Source: Prevotella sp.
GTDB taxonomy: Bacteria; Bacteroidota; Bacteroidia; Bacteroidales; Bacteroidaceae
Direction of reading: 5' to 3'
Length of the DNA stretch: 64,000 nt
Assembly (NCBI GenBank): GCA_017469955.1
Contig: JAFUFJ010000020.1
Span: 85,174-149,173 of the forward strand
The first letter of the stretch is position 1, and each line of letters starts with the position of its first letter. The translations under genes and the position numbers were made by a program. Below are positions 44,644-53,203 of this stretch, in pieces. Below the pieces are notes generated by a model that saw only the letters and a list, made by a program, of their open reading frames with translations, searched no databases and had not been told where the DNA came from.

Positions 44644-46638
44644 ATGAACAAGAATGAAACCGCAGGACTGCCCGAAAACGCGTTTCGGGAACTGAAAGAG
44701 GGCGAACAGTATGAGCCCATTATGAAAGCAGATCACGAGTATTCTGAGGTCAATGCATGGTCGGTAACATGGGGCATCATCATGGCAATGCTCTTCTCTG
44801 CAGCCGCCGCTTACCTGGGTTTAAAGGTAGGACAGGTGTTTGAGGCGGCCATCCCCATTGCCATTATCGCCGTAGGAGTGTCGACTGCTGCCAAACGAAA
44901 GGGAGCCTTGGGCGAGAATGTCATCATCCAAAGCATCGGCGCATGTTCGGGTGCTGTGGTAGCAGGAGCAATATTCACGCTGCCAGCCATCTACATTCTA
45001 CAGGCTAAATACCCAGAGATGACGGCCGATTTCGGCAAGATATTCCTCGCCTCTGCATTGGGTGGTTTCCTTGGAATCTTGTTTCTCATCCCCTTCCGGA
45101 AATACTTTGTCTCCGACATGCATGGCAAATATCCCTTTCCTGAGGCCACAGCTACGACTCAAGTGCTTGTCTCTGGCGAGAAAGGAGGCGAACAAGCCAA
45201 GCCGCTACTCATGGCAGGTCTCATCGGCGGAGTTTACGATTTCATCGTGGCAACCTTCGGATTCTGGACCGAAAACTTCACGAGTCGTGTCGTCGGACTG
45301 GGCGAAACCGTGGCTGAAAAGGCCAAACTCGTGTTCAAAATCAATACGGGTGCAGCCCTGTTGGGTCTGGGATATATCATTGGTTTGCGCTATACGCTGA
45401 TCATTTGTCTCGGTTCAGTTGCCGTTTGGTGGTTAATTGTTCCGGGCATGTCGCTGCTCTTTCACGGCACGATTCTTAACATTGGCGGTACAGACTTGTC
45501 GATGACTGTCGGCGAGATGTCTCCCGAAATGATCTTCAAAACCTATGCCCGCTCGATCGGTATCGGCGGTATTGCGATGGCCGGAATTATCGGTATCGTG
45601 AAATCATGGGGCATTATCAAGAACGCAGTTGGCCTTGCAGGCAAGGAACTGAAGGGCGGGAGTGACGCCAATACGGCAAATGTCAAGCGCACACAACGCG
45701 ACCTTTCGTTCCGTTTCATCGGCATAGCCTCGCTGCTTGCCATAGCTGTCACGTTCGTTTTCTATTGGTTCGGCGTGATGCACAACCTTCTGTTTGCCAT
45801 TGTTGCCATCCTGCTCACCACCGCCATTGCCTTCCTTTTCACCACCGTTGCAGCCAATGCCATTGCTATTGTGGGCTCCAACCCCGTCTCGGGCATGACC
45901 CTCATGACCCTGATTCTGGCTTCTGTCGTCATGGCCGGCGTAGGTTTGAACGGTACAAGCGGCATGCTGGCAGCCCTGATCATGGGCGGTGTTGTGTGTA
46001 CAGCCTTGTCAATGGCCGGCTGTTTCGTTACCGATCTGAAGATAGGATATTGGCTTGGCACCACACCACGCAAGCAAGAATCGTGGAAATTCCTCGGTAC
46101 TCTTGTGTCAGCAGCCACAGTAGGTGGGGTGATGATGCTGCTCAATCAGACCTACGGATTTGACCCTGATGTAGAAGGACACCTTGTTGCGCCACAGGCA
46201 AACGCCATGGCTGCCGTCATCGAGCCTATGATGAACGGGGCTGGTGCACCGTGGTTGCTTTACGGAATAGGTGCCCTCATCGCCTTGATACTCGACCGTT
46301 GCAAGGTGCCTGCACTGGCTTTCGCGCTGGGTATGTTCATTCCTCTTGAGCTGAACCTGCCGTTGCTTGTCGGAGGAGCGGTCAATTGGTATGTGACCAG
46401 CCGTTCGAAAGACGCAGAGGTGAACAAGGCACGTGGCGAACGAGGCACACTGCTTGCCTCGGGATTCATTGCCGGAGGTGCGCTGATGGGTGTCGTTTCT
46501 GCCCTGCTCCGCTTCTTTGAAATCGACCTGAACTGTGCCGAATGGCAGCAGACTGCCTATGCCGAGATGCTCTCACTCGTGGCCTATGTGCTGCTCATCA
46601 CCTACCTTGTCAAGGCTACGAAGGCAGCCAAGAAATAA
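44644..46638 (+). CDS. OPT-family oligopeptide transporter
   Basis: 664-residue inner-membrane transporter with about 16 hydrophobic helices. The N-terminal SEVNAWSVTWGIIMAML and LGLKVGQVFEAAIPIAI are typical of bacterial OPT proteins, which take up peptides or metal-peptide chelates with protons. A soluble Lys/Gly loop lies near residue 335. It has its own promoter and terminator, so it is probably monocistronic. The exact substrate is unknown. Confidence 0.9.
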   Translation: MNKNETAGLPENAFRELKEGEQYEPIMKADHEYSEVNAWSVTWGIIMAMLFSAAAAYLGLKVGQVFEAAIPIAIIAVGVSTAAKRKGALGENVIIQSIGACSGAVVAGAIFTLPAIYILQAKYPEMTADFGKIFLASALGGFLGILFLIPFRKYFVSDMHGKYPFPEATATTQVLVSGEKGGEQAKPLLMAGLIGGVYDFIVATFGFWTENFTSRVVGLGETVAEKAKLVFKINTGAALLGLGYIIGLRYTLIICLGSVAVWWLIVPGMSLLFHGTILNIGGTDLSMTVGEMSPEMIFKTYARSIGIGGIAMAGIIGIVKSWGIIKNAVGLAGKELKGGSDANTANVKRTQRDLSFRFIGIASLLAIAVTFVFYWFGVMHNLLFAIVAILLTTAIAFLFTTVAANAIAIVGSNPVSGMTLMTLILASVVMAGVGLNGTSGMLAALIMGGVVCTALSMAGCFVTDLKIGYWLGTTPRKQESWKFLGTLVSAATVGGVMMLLNQTYGFDPDVEGHLVAPQANAMAAVIEPMMNGAGAPWLLYGIGALIALILDRCKVPALAFALGMFIPLELNLPLLVGGAVNWYVTSRSKDAEVNKARGERGTLLASGFIAGGALMGVVSALLRFFEIDLNCAEWQQTAYAEMLSLVAYVLLITYLVKATKAAKK

Positions 46639-46662
46639 GCAAGCATTGCCATATTCAACCTA

Positions 46663-46706
46663 AAAAGGGCACCGCCAGCCTCAGAATGCTGACGGTGCCC
46701 TTTCTC
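46663..46706 (+). terminator. Terminator of the OPT gene
   Basis: AAAGGGCACCG pairs with CGGTGCCCTTT, ending in TCTCTTT. It lies 25 bases after the stop codon. Confidence 0.85.
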
Positions 46707-46770
46707 TTTGGCTGACGAGATGCGAAACAAGCGCCAGAAACGTGGCAGGCATGCGCCATGGACGCTGTCG

Positions 46771-47820
46771 TCAATAGCTGTCCTTCTGGTTGAAAAGCCT
46801 TACGACACGCTCAATTATTCGCCGTTCAACTGGCGACAACAGCAATGCCCTCATCTCGTCTATCACCCAGCAAACAGCATAAATTGCTATCGGGAAAAGG
46901 AATAAAAGCAGGAAATAGCCCGCGCCATGTATCTCTTCTATGTGCAAGAAGGTGCACAACGGTTCCCATACGCAGGGATGAAAATGGATGAGATAGACCG
47001 ACAGACACGGCACAGCAAGACGATTGATCAGCCACGACTTCACGTCAACATGCGCAAAGAAGAGGAAGAACTTCACGGAGGCAACGAATACGAAAAGCGT
47101 GTTATAGGAGTAGAAAGACGTGAACGGAAAACCCAACAACCAGCTTAATCCATACTGCACGACAAAGAGCATCACACCCGCTGACATATAGCCATACAGA
47201 TAAAATCGGGCACGATGGCTGTCTACGTAATGACGGTGAAGGTAGAATCCCAAAAGATACAGATAGCAAAAATTGACAATTCCATAGCCTGCATCAGGAA
47301 TAAACTGCCGGCAAGCGAGCAAGTAGCATAGCGTTGGCCAAAGATAGATGAAGGGAAACGCGACCTTCAACAGCCTCTTCATCTCGCTGCCCGACATGTT
47401 TTCTGCCCAACGATTGAGCAAAGGAGCCAGCAGACACAGCACCATATAGCAGGTTACAAACCAATACTGGCCGGTCAGAAGCGGAAGGAATATCCGGACG
47501 TCATACTTCCATTCAACGACATGCCAGCCCACGATCACGGCCAAGACAAAAAAGAATATTGCATAAAACCATGTGTGCAACGTCAGACGAAGCAGCTTGC
47601 TTGGCTTCAGGCGGATGCCGAACCAGCCCGAAATGAGCACGAACACGTTGACGGCTATCATAAAGAATCCCCGCAGAAGCAGCTGGATCGTCCACTCGCT
47701 TCCGCGCAAATCAAAATCAGTATGATGCTGCAAACACACGTGACCGGCCACAATCATCAACATGCAGACAATGCGAAGAAACTCAAAACTCGACTTTCTG
47801 ACCTTTCGTTCCATTTCCAT
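46771..47820 (-). CDS. Membrane acyltransferase (acyltransferase 3 family)
   Basis: 349-residue inner-membrane protein with about ten helices; ATG 47820 or 47814 (MEMERKVRKSSFEFLRI). The family signature lies at the start: FEFLRIVCMLMIVAGHVCL with the catalytic His in AGH, then FVLISGWFGIRLKPSKLLRL. These enzymes O-acylate sugars on surface polysaccharides or lipids. A longer frame to a TTG at 47934 runs through a hairpin and is not supported. It has an unusually long structured leader. Confidence 0.85.
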   Translation of the reverse strand: MEMERKVRKSSFEFLRIVCMLMIVAGHVCLQHHTDFDLRGSEWTIQLLLRGFFMIAVNVFVLISGWFGIRLKPSKLLRLTLHTWFYAIFFFVLAVIVGWHVVEWKYDVRIFLPLLTGQYWFVTCYMVLCLLAPLLNRWAENMSGSEMKRLLKVAFPFIYLWPTLCYLLACRQFIPDAGYGIVNFCYLYLLGFYLHRHYVDSHRARFYLYGYMSAGVMLFVVQYGLSWLLGFPFTSFYSYNTLFVFVASVKFFLFFAHVDVKSWLINRLAVPCLSVYLIHFHPCVWEPLCTFLHIEEIHGAGYFLLLFLFPIAIYAVCWVIDEMRALLLSPVERRIIERVVRLFNQKDSY

Positions 47821-47877
47821 TACAAACCAGCCTGCCGTCCCCTCACGCAGACTATTGCCAACAAGTTTATAATGAAA

Positions 47878-47957
47878 GGGCGTGGGGACTATCGGTTTAT
47901 TATCTCTTCGAGGTTGTGGAAGGACCTTTGCCAAATAATAAACAATAGCCCACGCCC
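47878..47957 (-). promoter_or_regulatory. Structured 5' leader hairpin of the acyltransferase gene
   Basis: Nested inverted repeat of about 80 bases: outer GGGCGTGGG plus CTAT (47957-47945 minus) with ATAG plus CCCACGCCC (two bulged bases), inner TTTATTAT (47942-47935 on minus) with ATAATAAA (47903-47896). It lies between the predicted transcription start near 48120 and the start codon. It could be a regulatory RNA, or less likely an invertible segment. Confidence 0.5.
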
Positions 47958-48126
47958 ATGAGATATATCACGCCCTACGGAATAGGACACAATAATCCAC
48001 AGACGTGAACGCTATTGCTATTACCCTTGGCATTCAGAAACTTCCACATTTCGAAGAAGGATAATATCACTAACGCTCTAACGTTATCAGTCATGTCGTG
48101 CAGCAGCCCGGGGCTGAAGCACGGTG

Positions 48127-48155
48127 CAAAGATAAGAAAACTTTTGCATTATCAA
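48127..48155 (-). promoter_or_regulatory. Promoter of the acyltransferase gene
   Basis: TTG (48155-48153) and TATCTTTG (48134-48127) on the minus strand, 18-base spacer. It implies a leader of about 300 bases. Confidence 0.5.
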
Positions 48156-48245
48156 GGCGTCTGCATGAGAAATTTTCACCGAAAGCCTATGGGTTATCCC
48201 GGCCGTTCCATCAATTTCTCATGCAGAACGATGTGGGTTGTGGGA

Positions 48246-48308
48246 GCAATAGATGATGTTTTGCCGGGCAAAAGATCATCTATTGCTCGGCAAAACATCA
48301 TCTATTAC
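48246..48308. repeat. Family-2 palindromic repeat, copy 3
   Basis: Three arms: CAATAGATGATGTTTTGCC, then AAAAGATCATCTATTGC, then GGCAAAACATCATCTATT; the first can pair with the second (short hairpin) or third (long hairpin). It lies in the 47821-48356 gap, otherwise filled by the acyltransferase leader and promoter. Confidence 0.85.
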
Positions 48309-48356
48309 CGGATGAAGGCAATGGGATGAGAAGGAAAAACGGTATCGAAACGGGTA

Positions 48357-51095
48357 TTAAAGAGCCTGCGTGTCGAAGAAATGCCCAATGGGTTTGAGGA
48401 ACCTGGAGAGCTCTCGCGGAACGGTTTGGTTATGCCGGTCAACGGCAGTAAGGCTGTAAGCGAGCGTCAACCGGCGCCGTGCACGGCTCATTGCCACATA
48501 AAGCTTGCGGGCATCTTCGGCTGCCAAGCGCGGTATCTGCTGGCTATAATAGCTGGGATAGCGCCCGTCGGCAACGTCGAAGACGATGACATTGTCGAAC
48601 TCAAGGCCTTTTGCTTTATGAACTGTGGTAAGAAAGACGCGGTCGGTGATGGTGCTGCTGCCACAGAGGTCGGCCTCTTTCAGGGTGTTGAGCTCAACGA
48701 TGTGGCGGTTAAGCTGCTCGATCAACGAGGGTTCACGCGTGGCATCAATGACGTCTGAGGCAAGATAGCGCTCCACATAGCTGATGGAAGGCAGCGGTTC
48801 GAGCAGCCGGTCGTCGCAAAGACGGCGATAGAGATACATCATTTCGCTGACGAGCACGGGCTTGACCGTGGAGACATCGCGCCGATAGAGCAGCGACTGC
48901 GCGCGGAAGAAGTATTCGCTATAGCGTCGGCGGAGCACTTCTACTCGGGATGTTACACGGCGTTCGCCCATGAATTTCCGCTGCTCGTCGACGATGGAAA
49001 GGGCTTTTCCGTAGCAATGACGCACGACACTGACGGTGGCTTGCACGTCGTCGTCGGCCAAGTGAGTGTTGCTTCCTTCGAGATGAAGCACCTCCAGCAA
49101 GTGCTTCAACTTGTAGGCTCTCAGGTCGGGTTCTAAGAGTCGTGAGAGGCGAAGGGTGTCAAAACAGGGCATCTGGGCCACGCTTTGCGCCTCTTCGGGG
49201 CCGAGATATCGCTCAAGATTGCTGATGAGAATGTGGACATCGAAGTCGGCATTGTGGCCGACAAGCACCGCATCACCCACGTAAGTCATAAAACGGCGCA
49301 GGGCTTCGGCATGAGAAACCTGCACGTTATGCTGCAATGCCTCGATGAGAGGATTGTCGATGTCGCCGAGCTTGCGCGGTATTTCACGGTCGGTATCGAT
49401 ATAGATGCAGAACTCAGAGCCCTCGACTATGCTCCCCTGACGCATCCTTACTGCTGCAATCTGCACAATGTCGTCCTCGAAAATGCTGAGCCCCGTGGTT
49501 TCGGTGTCAAAGACAACAAGGTCACGCCGGTCGTAAGTCTTGACGAACTGCTGCACGTATGTGCTGTTGTCATACCGTATATAGTCGCTGGGAAGGATGG
49601 CCCTGTTGAGCGAAGCCCGCACGAAATTGCGCGCCGAAGCATTGGCTTCAAACACCCCAAGGCCCTTCAACAGACGAGCCCAGGCTATGAAATTATGCTC
49701 GTTAGAAAGGATATTCAGGTGGGCTAAGAGCAGCTTTATCTCTGGCGAGGCAAAGACATCTTCACCAGAAACCTTGAAATGGGGCAACGGCAACTGGCGC
49801 AATTCGTCGCTCAACTGGTCGGCATCGTAGTTGGAATTGACGATGATGGCGGTCGTCGAATCTGGCTCATCTTGATAGAACTGCTGCGCCAATAAGCAGA
49901 CATTGCGCATCTCTGCCTCGAACGTTTCGCTGCTGACAATGCGCAAAGGAGCTTCTATTGCAGGCTCTTTTGAAGGTTCTGGCGAGGAAGAAAAAGAGGT
50001 GGGCAGCAGTTTTTCGTCGATATGGAGCACCTGAGAGGCATAGGTGTTGAAGACCTCCAGCAAGTAGTCTGGCGAACGATGGTTGACATTCAGGTAGTGA
50101 ATATGTCCCTCACAACGGATCTTCAGCATCTGGAGCGTGTCCATCTTGGCACCCATGAACGAGAAGATGGCTTGCTGTTCATCGCCTAAATAGACAACAG
50201 TATGGCCATCGTCCTGCGAGGTTATCAGGTCGATGATGGCGAGTTGTATGGGACTAAGGTCCTGAACCTCGTCGACCTGGATCCACGAATAGCGAGGATA
50301 AGAGCCTGCCGACAGGGCATCATAGGTAAGCATCAAGAGGTCTTCAAAGTCGAGTAGCAGGTTATCTCGCTTATAGTTCTCATACTGTTTGGCCAGCTCC
50401 ATCTTGCGCAACAGCGAGCGAATAATCTTTTGAGAACCAAAGTCGTAGGCGTCAGAACGGGTCAGTTCGCGATAGACATCTACGTGATCGTAGACATCTG
50501 TCATAAAATCGGGGGTGAATTCCGTCTGCTGTACCTCGCTGATACGTCGCAATGCAGCCACATCGTCACTGGTCAAACACTCAGGATGTGTGCGCAGATG
50601 TCGGGCATGGCGCTGACGAATCTGGTGCATGAAGATGGAGAAATGAAACACCTCTGCATAGGAACGGCGACGACGTGCGTTGCCTTTCACCCCGTATTCA
50701 TCCTCGTCAAGATAGCGCGCAAGTATGCTTATTGCATCATCATCGTCAATAACCGACGACTCAGCCGGAACCAATCCATTCGTAAAAAGAAACCGGGAAC
50801 AGAAGCGATGGACGTTACCTACGTAGACTTCCGTCGAGCCTTCACTGCCTATATTCTCAGCAATGCGCTCCTGCATGCCACGGGCTGCGCGGTTTGTAAA
50901 CGTCAGACATACCATATCGGCATAGGCAATGCCATGATGATCGTGGGCATATCGGATGCGCTCCGACAAGATTTGTGTCTTTCCACAACCAGGAGGTGCA
51001 AGCACCATGTGGTAGCCTTCTCGGACTTCTATCACAGCCTGCTGACAGGCATCTGGAACGAAAACAGGCTTCGAAGTTAGCATTTCCATCGGCAT
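48357..51095 (-). CDS. UvrD-like helicase with an internal DEDDh exonuclease domain
   Basis: 912-residue SF1 helicase. N-terminal half: Walker A LAPPGCGKTQ (residues 32-41), motif Ia VCLTFTNRAARGM, Walker B IQVDEVQDLSP (about 275), motif III YLGDEQQAIFSFMG and motif IV LNVNHRSPDYLLEVF. A complete DnaQ-type nuclease follows at about 522-700: VVFDTETTGLS, LVGHNADFD and HLADDDVQA. Motifs V and VI are C-terminal (TTVHKAKGLEFDNVIVFDV, RKLYVAMSRARRRL). The nuclease therefore sits inside the helicase, between motifs IV and V. Likely DNA repair. Divergent from recJ-recQ. Confidence 0.9.
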   Translation of the reverse strand: MPMEMLTSKPVFVPDACQQAVIEVREGYHMVLAPPGCGKTQILSERIRYAHDHHGIAYADMVCLTFTNRAARGMQERIAENIGSEGSTEVYVGNVHRFCSRFLFTNGLVPAESSVIDDDDAISILARYLDEDEYGVKGNARRRRSYAEVFHFSIFMHQIRQRHARHLRTHPECLTSDDVAALRRISEVQQTEFTPDFMTDVYDHVDVYRELTRSDAYDFGSQKIIRSLLRKMELAKQYENYKRDNLLLDFEDLLMLTYDALSAGSYPRYSWIQVDEVQDLSPIQLAIIDLITSQDDGHTVVYLGDEQQAIFSFMGAKMDTLQMLKIRCEGHIHYLNVNHRSPDYLLEVFNTYASQVLHIDEKLLPTSFSSSPEPSKEPAIEAPLRIVSSETFEAEMRNVCLLAQQFYQDEPDSTTAIIVNSNYDADQLSDELRQLPLPHFKVSGEDVFASPEIKLLLAHLNILSNEHNFIAWARLLKGLGVFEANASARNFVRASLNRAILPSDYIRYDNSTYVQQFVKTYDRRDLVVFDTETTGLSIFEDDIVQIAAVRMRQGSIVEGSEFCIYIDTDREIPRKLGDIDNPLIEALQHNVQVSHAEALRRFMTYVGDAVLVGHNADFDVHILISNLERYLGPEEAQSVAQMPCFDTLRLSRLLEPDLRAYKLKHLLEVLHLEGSNTHLADDDVQATVSVVRHCYGKALSIVDEQRKFMGERRVTSRVEVLRRRYSEYFFRAQSLLYRRDVSTVKPVLVSEMMYLYRRLCDDRLLEPLPSISYVERYLASDVIDATREPSLIEQLNRHIVELNTLKEADLCGSSTITDRVFLTTVHKAKGLEFDNVIVFDVADGRYPSYYSQQIPRLAAEDARKLYVAMSRARRRLTLAYSLTAVDRHNQTVPRELSRFLKPIGHFFDTQAL

Positions 51096-51138
51096 ATCGT
51101 CGCTTACCTATCAATCTACTATAAAAAACTTTCTGCTG

Positions 51139-51146
51139 CAAATATA
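51139..51146 (-). promoter_or_regulatory. -7 box of the helicase gene
   Basis: TATATTTG on the minus strand, 43 bases before the ATG. In the 326-base gap to recJ a weaker plus-strand box TAACTTTA (51293-51300) may serve recJ; nothing else is visible there. Confidence 0.5.
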
Positions 51147-51421
51147 GCCATTTTTTCTGCAAAGACCACTATCTGGAAGTCCTTATTTTCTCTTTCTTGC
51201 AAAAAAACTTCCGACAACACTTCCAAAAAGCCAAGAACTATAAATTTTTATAAAAACAAATTACATATTGCACATTATTCATCAATATTTAGTAACTTTA
51301 CACGCAATTTGTAAATTGGGGCACTATGCGCTCTGCAGAAACATCCATTCCGCTTTACGAGGACGCTGATTGCCACAGGCTTCAAGCCTCATCCACACGC
51401 TAAAAAAAGAGAAATAGATAC

Positions 51422-53161
51422 ATGCACTTTAAATGGAATTACGAACAACCTGAACCAGAAATGCTGGCAACGGCCAACGAATTGGGCGAGAAACTGGGCA
51501 TAAGTCCCATTCTTGCAGGCCTACTCATCCGAAGAGGCATCACCACTGAGTCGGCCGCAAAGCGTTTCTTCCGCCCACAACTCGCCGACCTCATCAATCC
51601 GTTCCTGATGAAAGACATGGACTTGGCTGTCGATCGTCTGAACGATGCCATGGGAAGAAAGGAGAGAATTCTGGTGTATGGCGACTATGATGTCGACGGA
51701 TGTACTGCTGTTGCGTTAGTTTACAAATTCTTACAGCAATTCTATTCCAACATTGACTACTACATTCCTGACCGATATGAGGAAGGATATGGGGTCAGCA
51801 GGAAGGGTCTTGAATATGCACAACAGACAGGTGTCAAGCTCATTATCATTCTGGATTGCGGGATAAAAGCTGTCGATGAAATCAGTTATGCCAAAACTCT
51901 CGGCATCGATTTCATCATCTGTGACCACCACGTACCTGACGAAACTATGCCGCCAGCCGTGGCCATTCTCAATCCGAAAAGGCCCGATGATACCTATCCT
52001 TTCAAACATCTGTGCGGCTGTGGCGTGGGGTTTAAGCTCATGCAAGCTTTCGCAAAAAACAATGGAATCCCATTTTCAAGGCTCATTCCCCTACTCGATT
52101 TCTGTGCAGTAAGTATCGCTGCTGACATAGTTCCCGTGACAGATGAGAACCGTATTCTTGCCTTTCATGGGCTTAAACAGCTCAATCAGAACCCGAGTAT
52201 CGGCCTGAAAGCCATCGTCGACATTTGCGGATTAAGCGGGCGAGAGTTGTCTATGAGCGACATTGTTTTCAAGATTGGTCCTCGTATTAACGCCTCCGGA
52301 CGCATGGAAAGCGGCAAGGAAAGCGTCGACTTGTTGGTCGAACGCGACTTTTCCGAAGCCCTGAAGCAGGCCAAACATATCGATGAATACAATGAGCAGC
52401 GAAAGGATGTCGACCGACAAGTGTCAGAAGAGGCCAACCAAATTGTCGAGCGTATCGAGAGCCAACGCCACCAATCAGCCATTGTTCTCTATGACGAGGG
52501 CTGGAAAAAGGGCGTCATTGGCATCGTTGCATCACGACTGACCGAGATATATTTCCGGCCGACTGTCGTATTGACACGTGACGGAGATCTGGCAACTGGG
52601 TCAGCAAGGTCGGTGACTGGCTTCGATGTCTATGCTGCTATTAAGAGCTGTAGAGACCTGTTAATGAATTTCGGAGGCCACACCTATGCGGCCGGTCTGA
52701 CCCTTAAATGGGCCGACATTCCCGAGTTCAGACGCAGATTCCAGAAGTATGTCGAAGAGCATATCCAGCCTGAACAGACTGAGGCCATCCTGCAAATCGA
52801 TGCCATGATCGACTTCAAAGACATCACCAAACGCCTGCACAACGACCTGAAGAAGTTCGCACCCTTTGGCCCTGACAATCAGAAACCTCTCTTCTGCACG
52901 CGGAATGTCTACGACTACGGCACGAGCAAGGTGGTGGGTCGCGACCAGGAACACATCAAACTTGAGCTGGTAGACTCTAAGTCAAGCAACGTAGTCAATG
53001 GCATTGCGTTCGGCCAAAGTGCCTCGGCCCGTTATATTAAGTCAAAAAGGGCCTTCGACATTGCCTATACGATTGAAGAGAATGTTTTCAAGAGAGGCCT
53101 CGTTCAGCTGCAGATCGAAGACATCAAGCCTACCGAGGAGGACTTGCTGAACGAGCGATAA
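51422..53161 (+). CDS. recJ: Single-stranded-DNA-specific exonuclease RecJ
   Basis: 5'-3' nuclease for recombination and mismatch repair. 579 residues. DHH-family motifs: VYGDYDVDGCTAVALV (motif I), IILDCGIKAVDEI, CDHHVPDETMP (DHH), CGCGVGFKLMQAF and the DHHA1-type GGHTYAAGLTL. The C-terminal OB domain (about 450-575) is present. recQ starts 42 bases downstream on the same strand, a natural pairing since RecQ unwinding feeds RecJ. Confidence 0.95.
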   Translation: MHFKWNYEQPEPEMLATANELGEKLGISPILAGLLIRRGITTESAAKRFFRPQLADLINPFLMKDMDLAVDRLNDAMGRKERILVYGDYDVDGCTAVALVYKFLQQFYSNIDYYIPDRYEEGYGVSRKGLEYAQQTGVKLIIILDCGIKAVDEISYAKTLGIDFIICDHHVPDETMPPAVAILNPKRPDDTYPFKHLCGCGVGFKLMQAFAKNNGIPFSRLIPLLDFCAVSIAADIVPVTDENRILAFHGLKQLNQNPSIGLKAIVDICGLSGRELSMSDIVFKIGPRINASGRMESGKESVDLLVERDFSEALKQAKHIDEYNEQRKDVDRQVSEEANQIVERIESQRHQSAIVLYDEGWKKGVIGIVASRLTEIYFRPTVVLTRDGDLATGSARSVTGFDVYAAIKSCRDLLMNFGGHTYAAGLTLKWADIPEFRRRFQKYVEEHIQPEQTEAILQIDAMIDFKDITKRLHNDLKKFAPFGPDNQKPLFCTRNVYDYGTSKVVGRDQEHIKLELVDSKSSNVVNGIAFGQSASARYIKSKRAFDIAYTIEENVFKRGLVQLQIEDIKPTEEDLLNER

Positions 53162-53203
53162 GCGTCTCTCCTGCAACCGTTTCCACCCAAAAAGCCCACG
53201 ACC

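Noticed and set aside
47878-47957. Invertible promoter as the main call for the nested inverted repeat
   Set aside because: The enclosed bases lack a good TAnnTTTG box with a -33 element, and no invertase gene is nearby. Kept only as an alternative.
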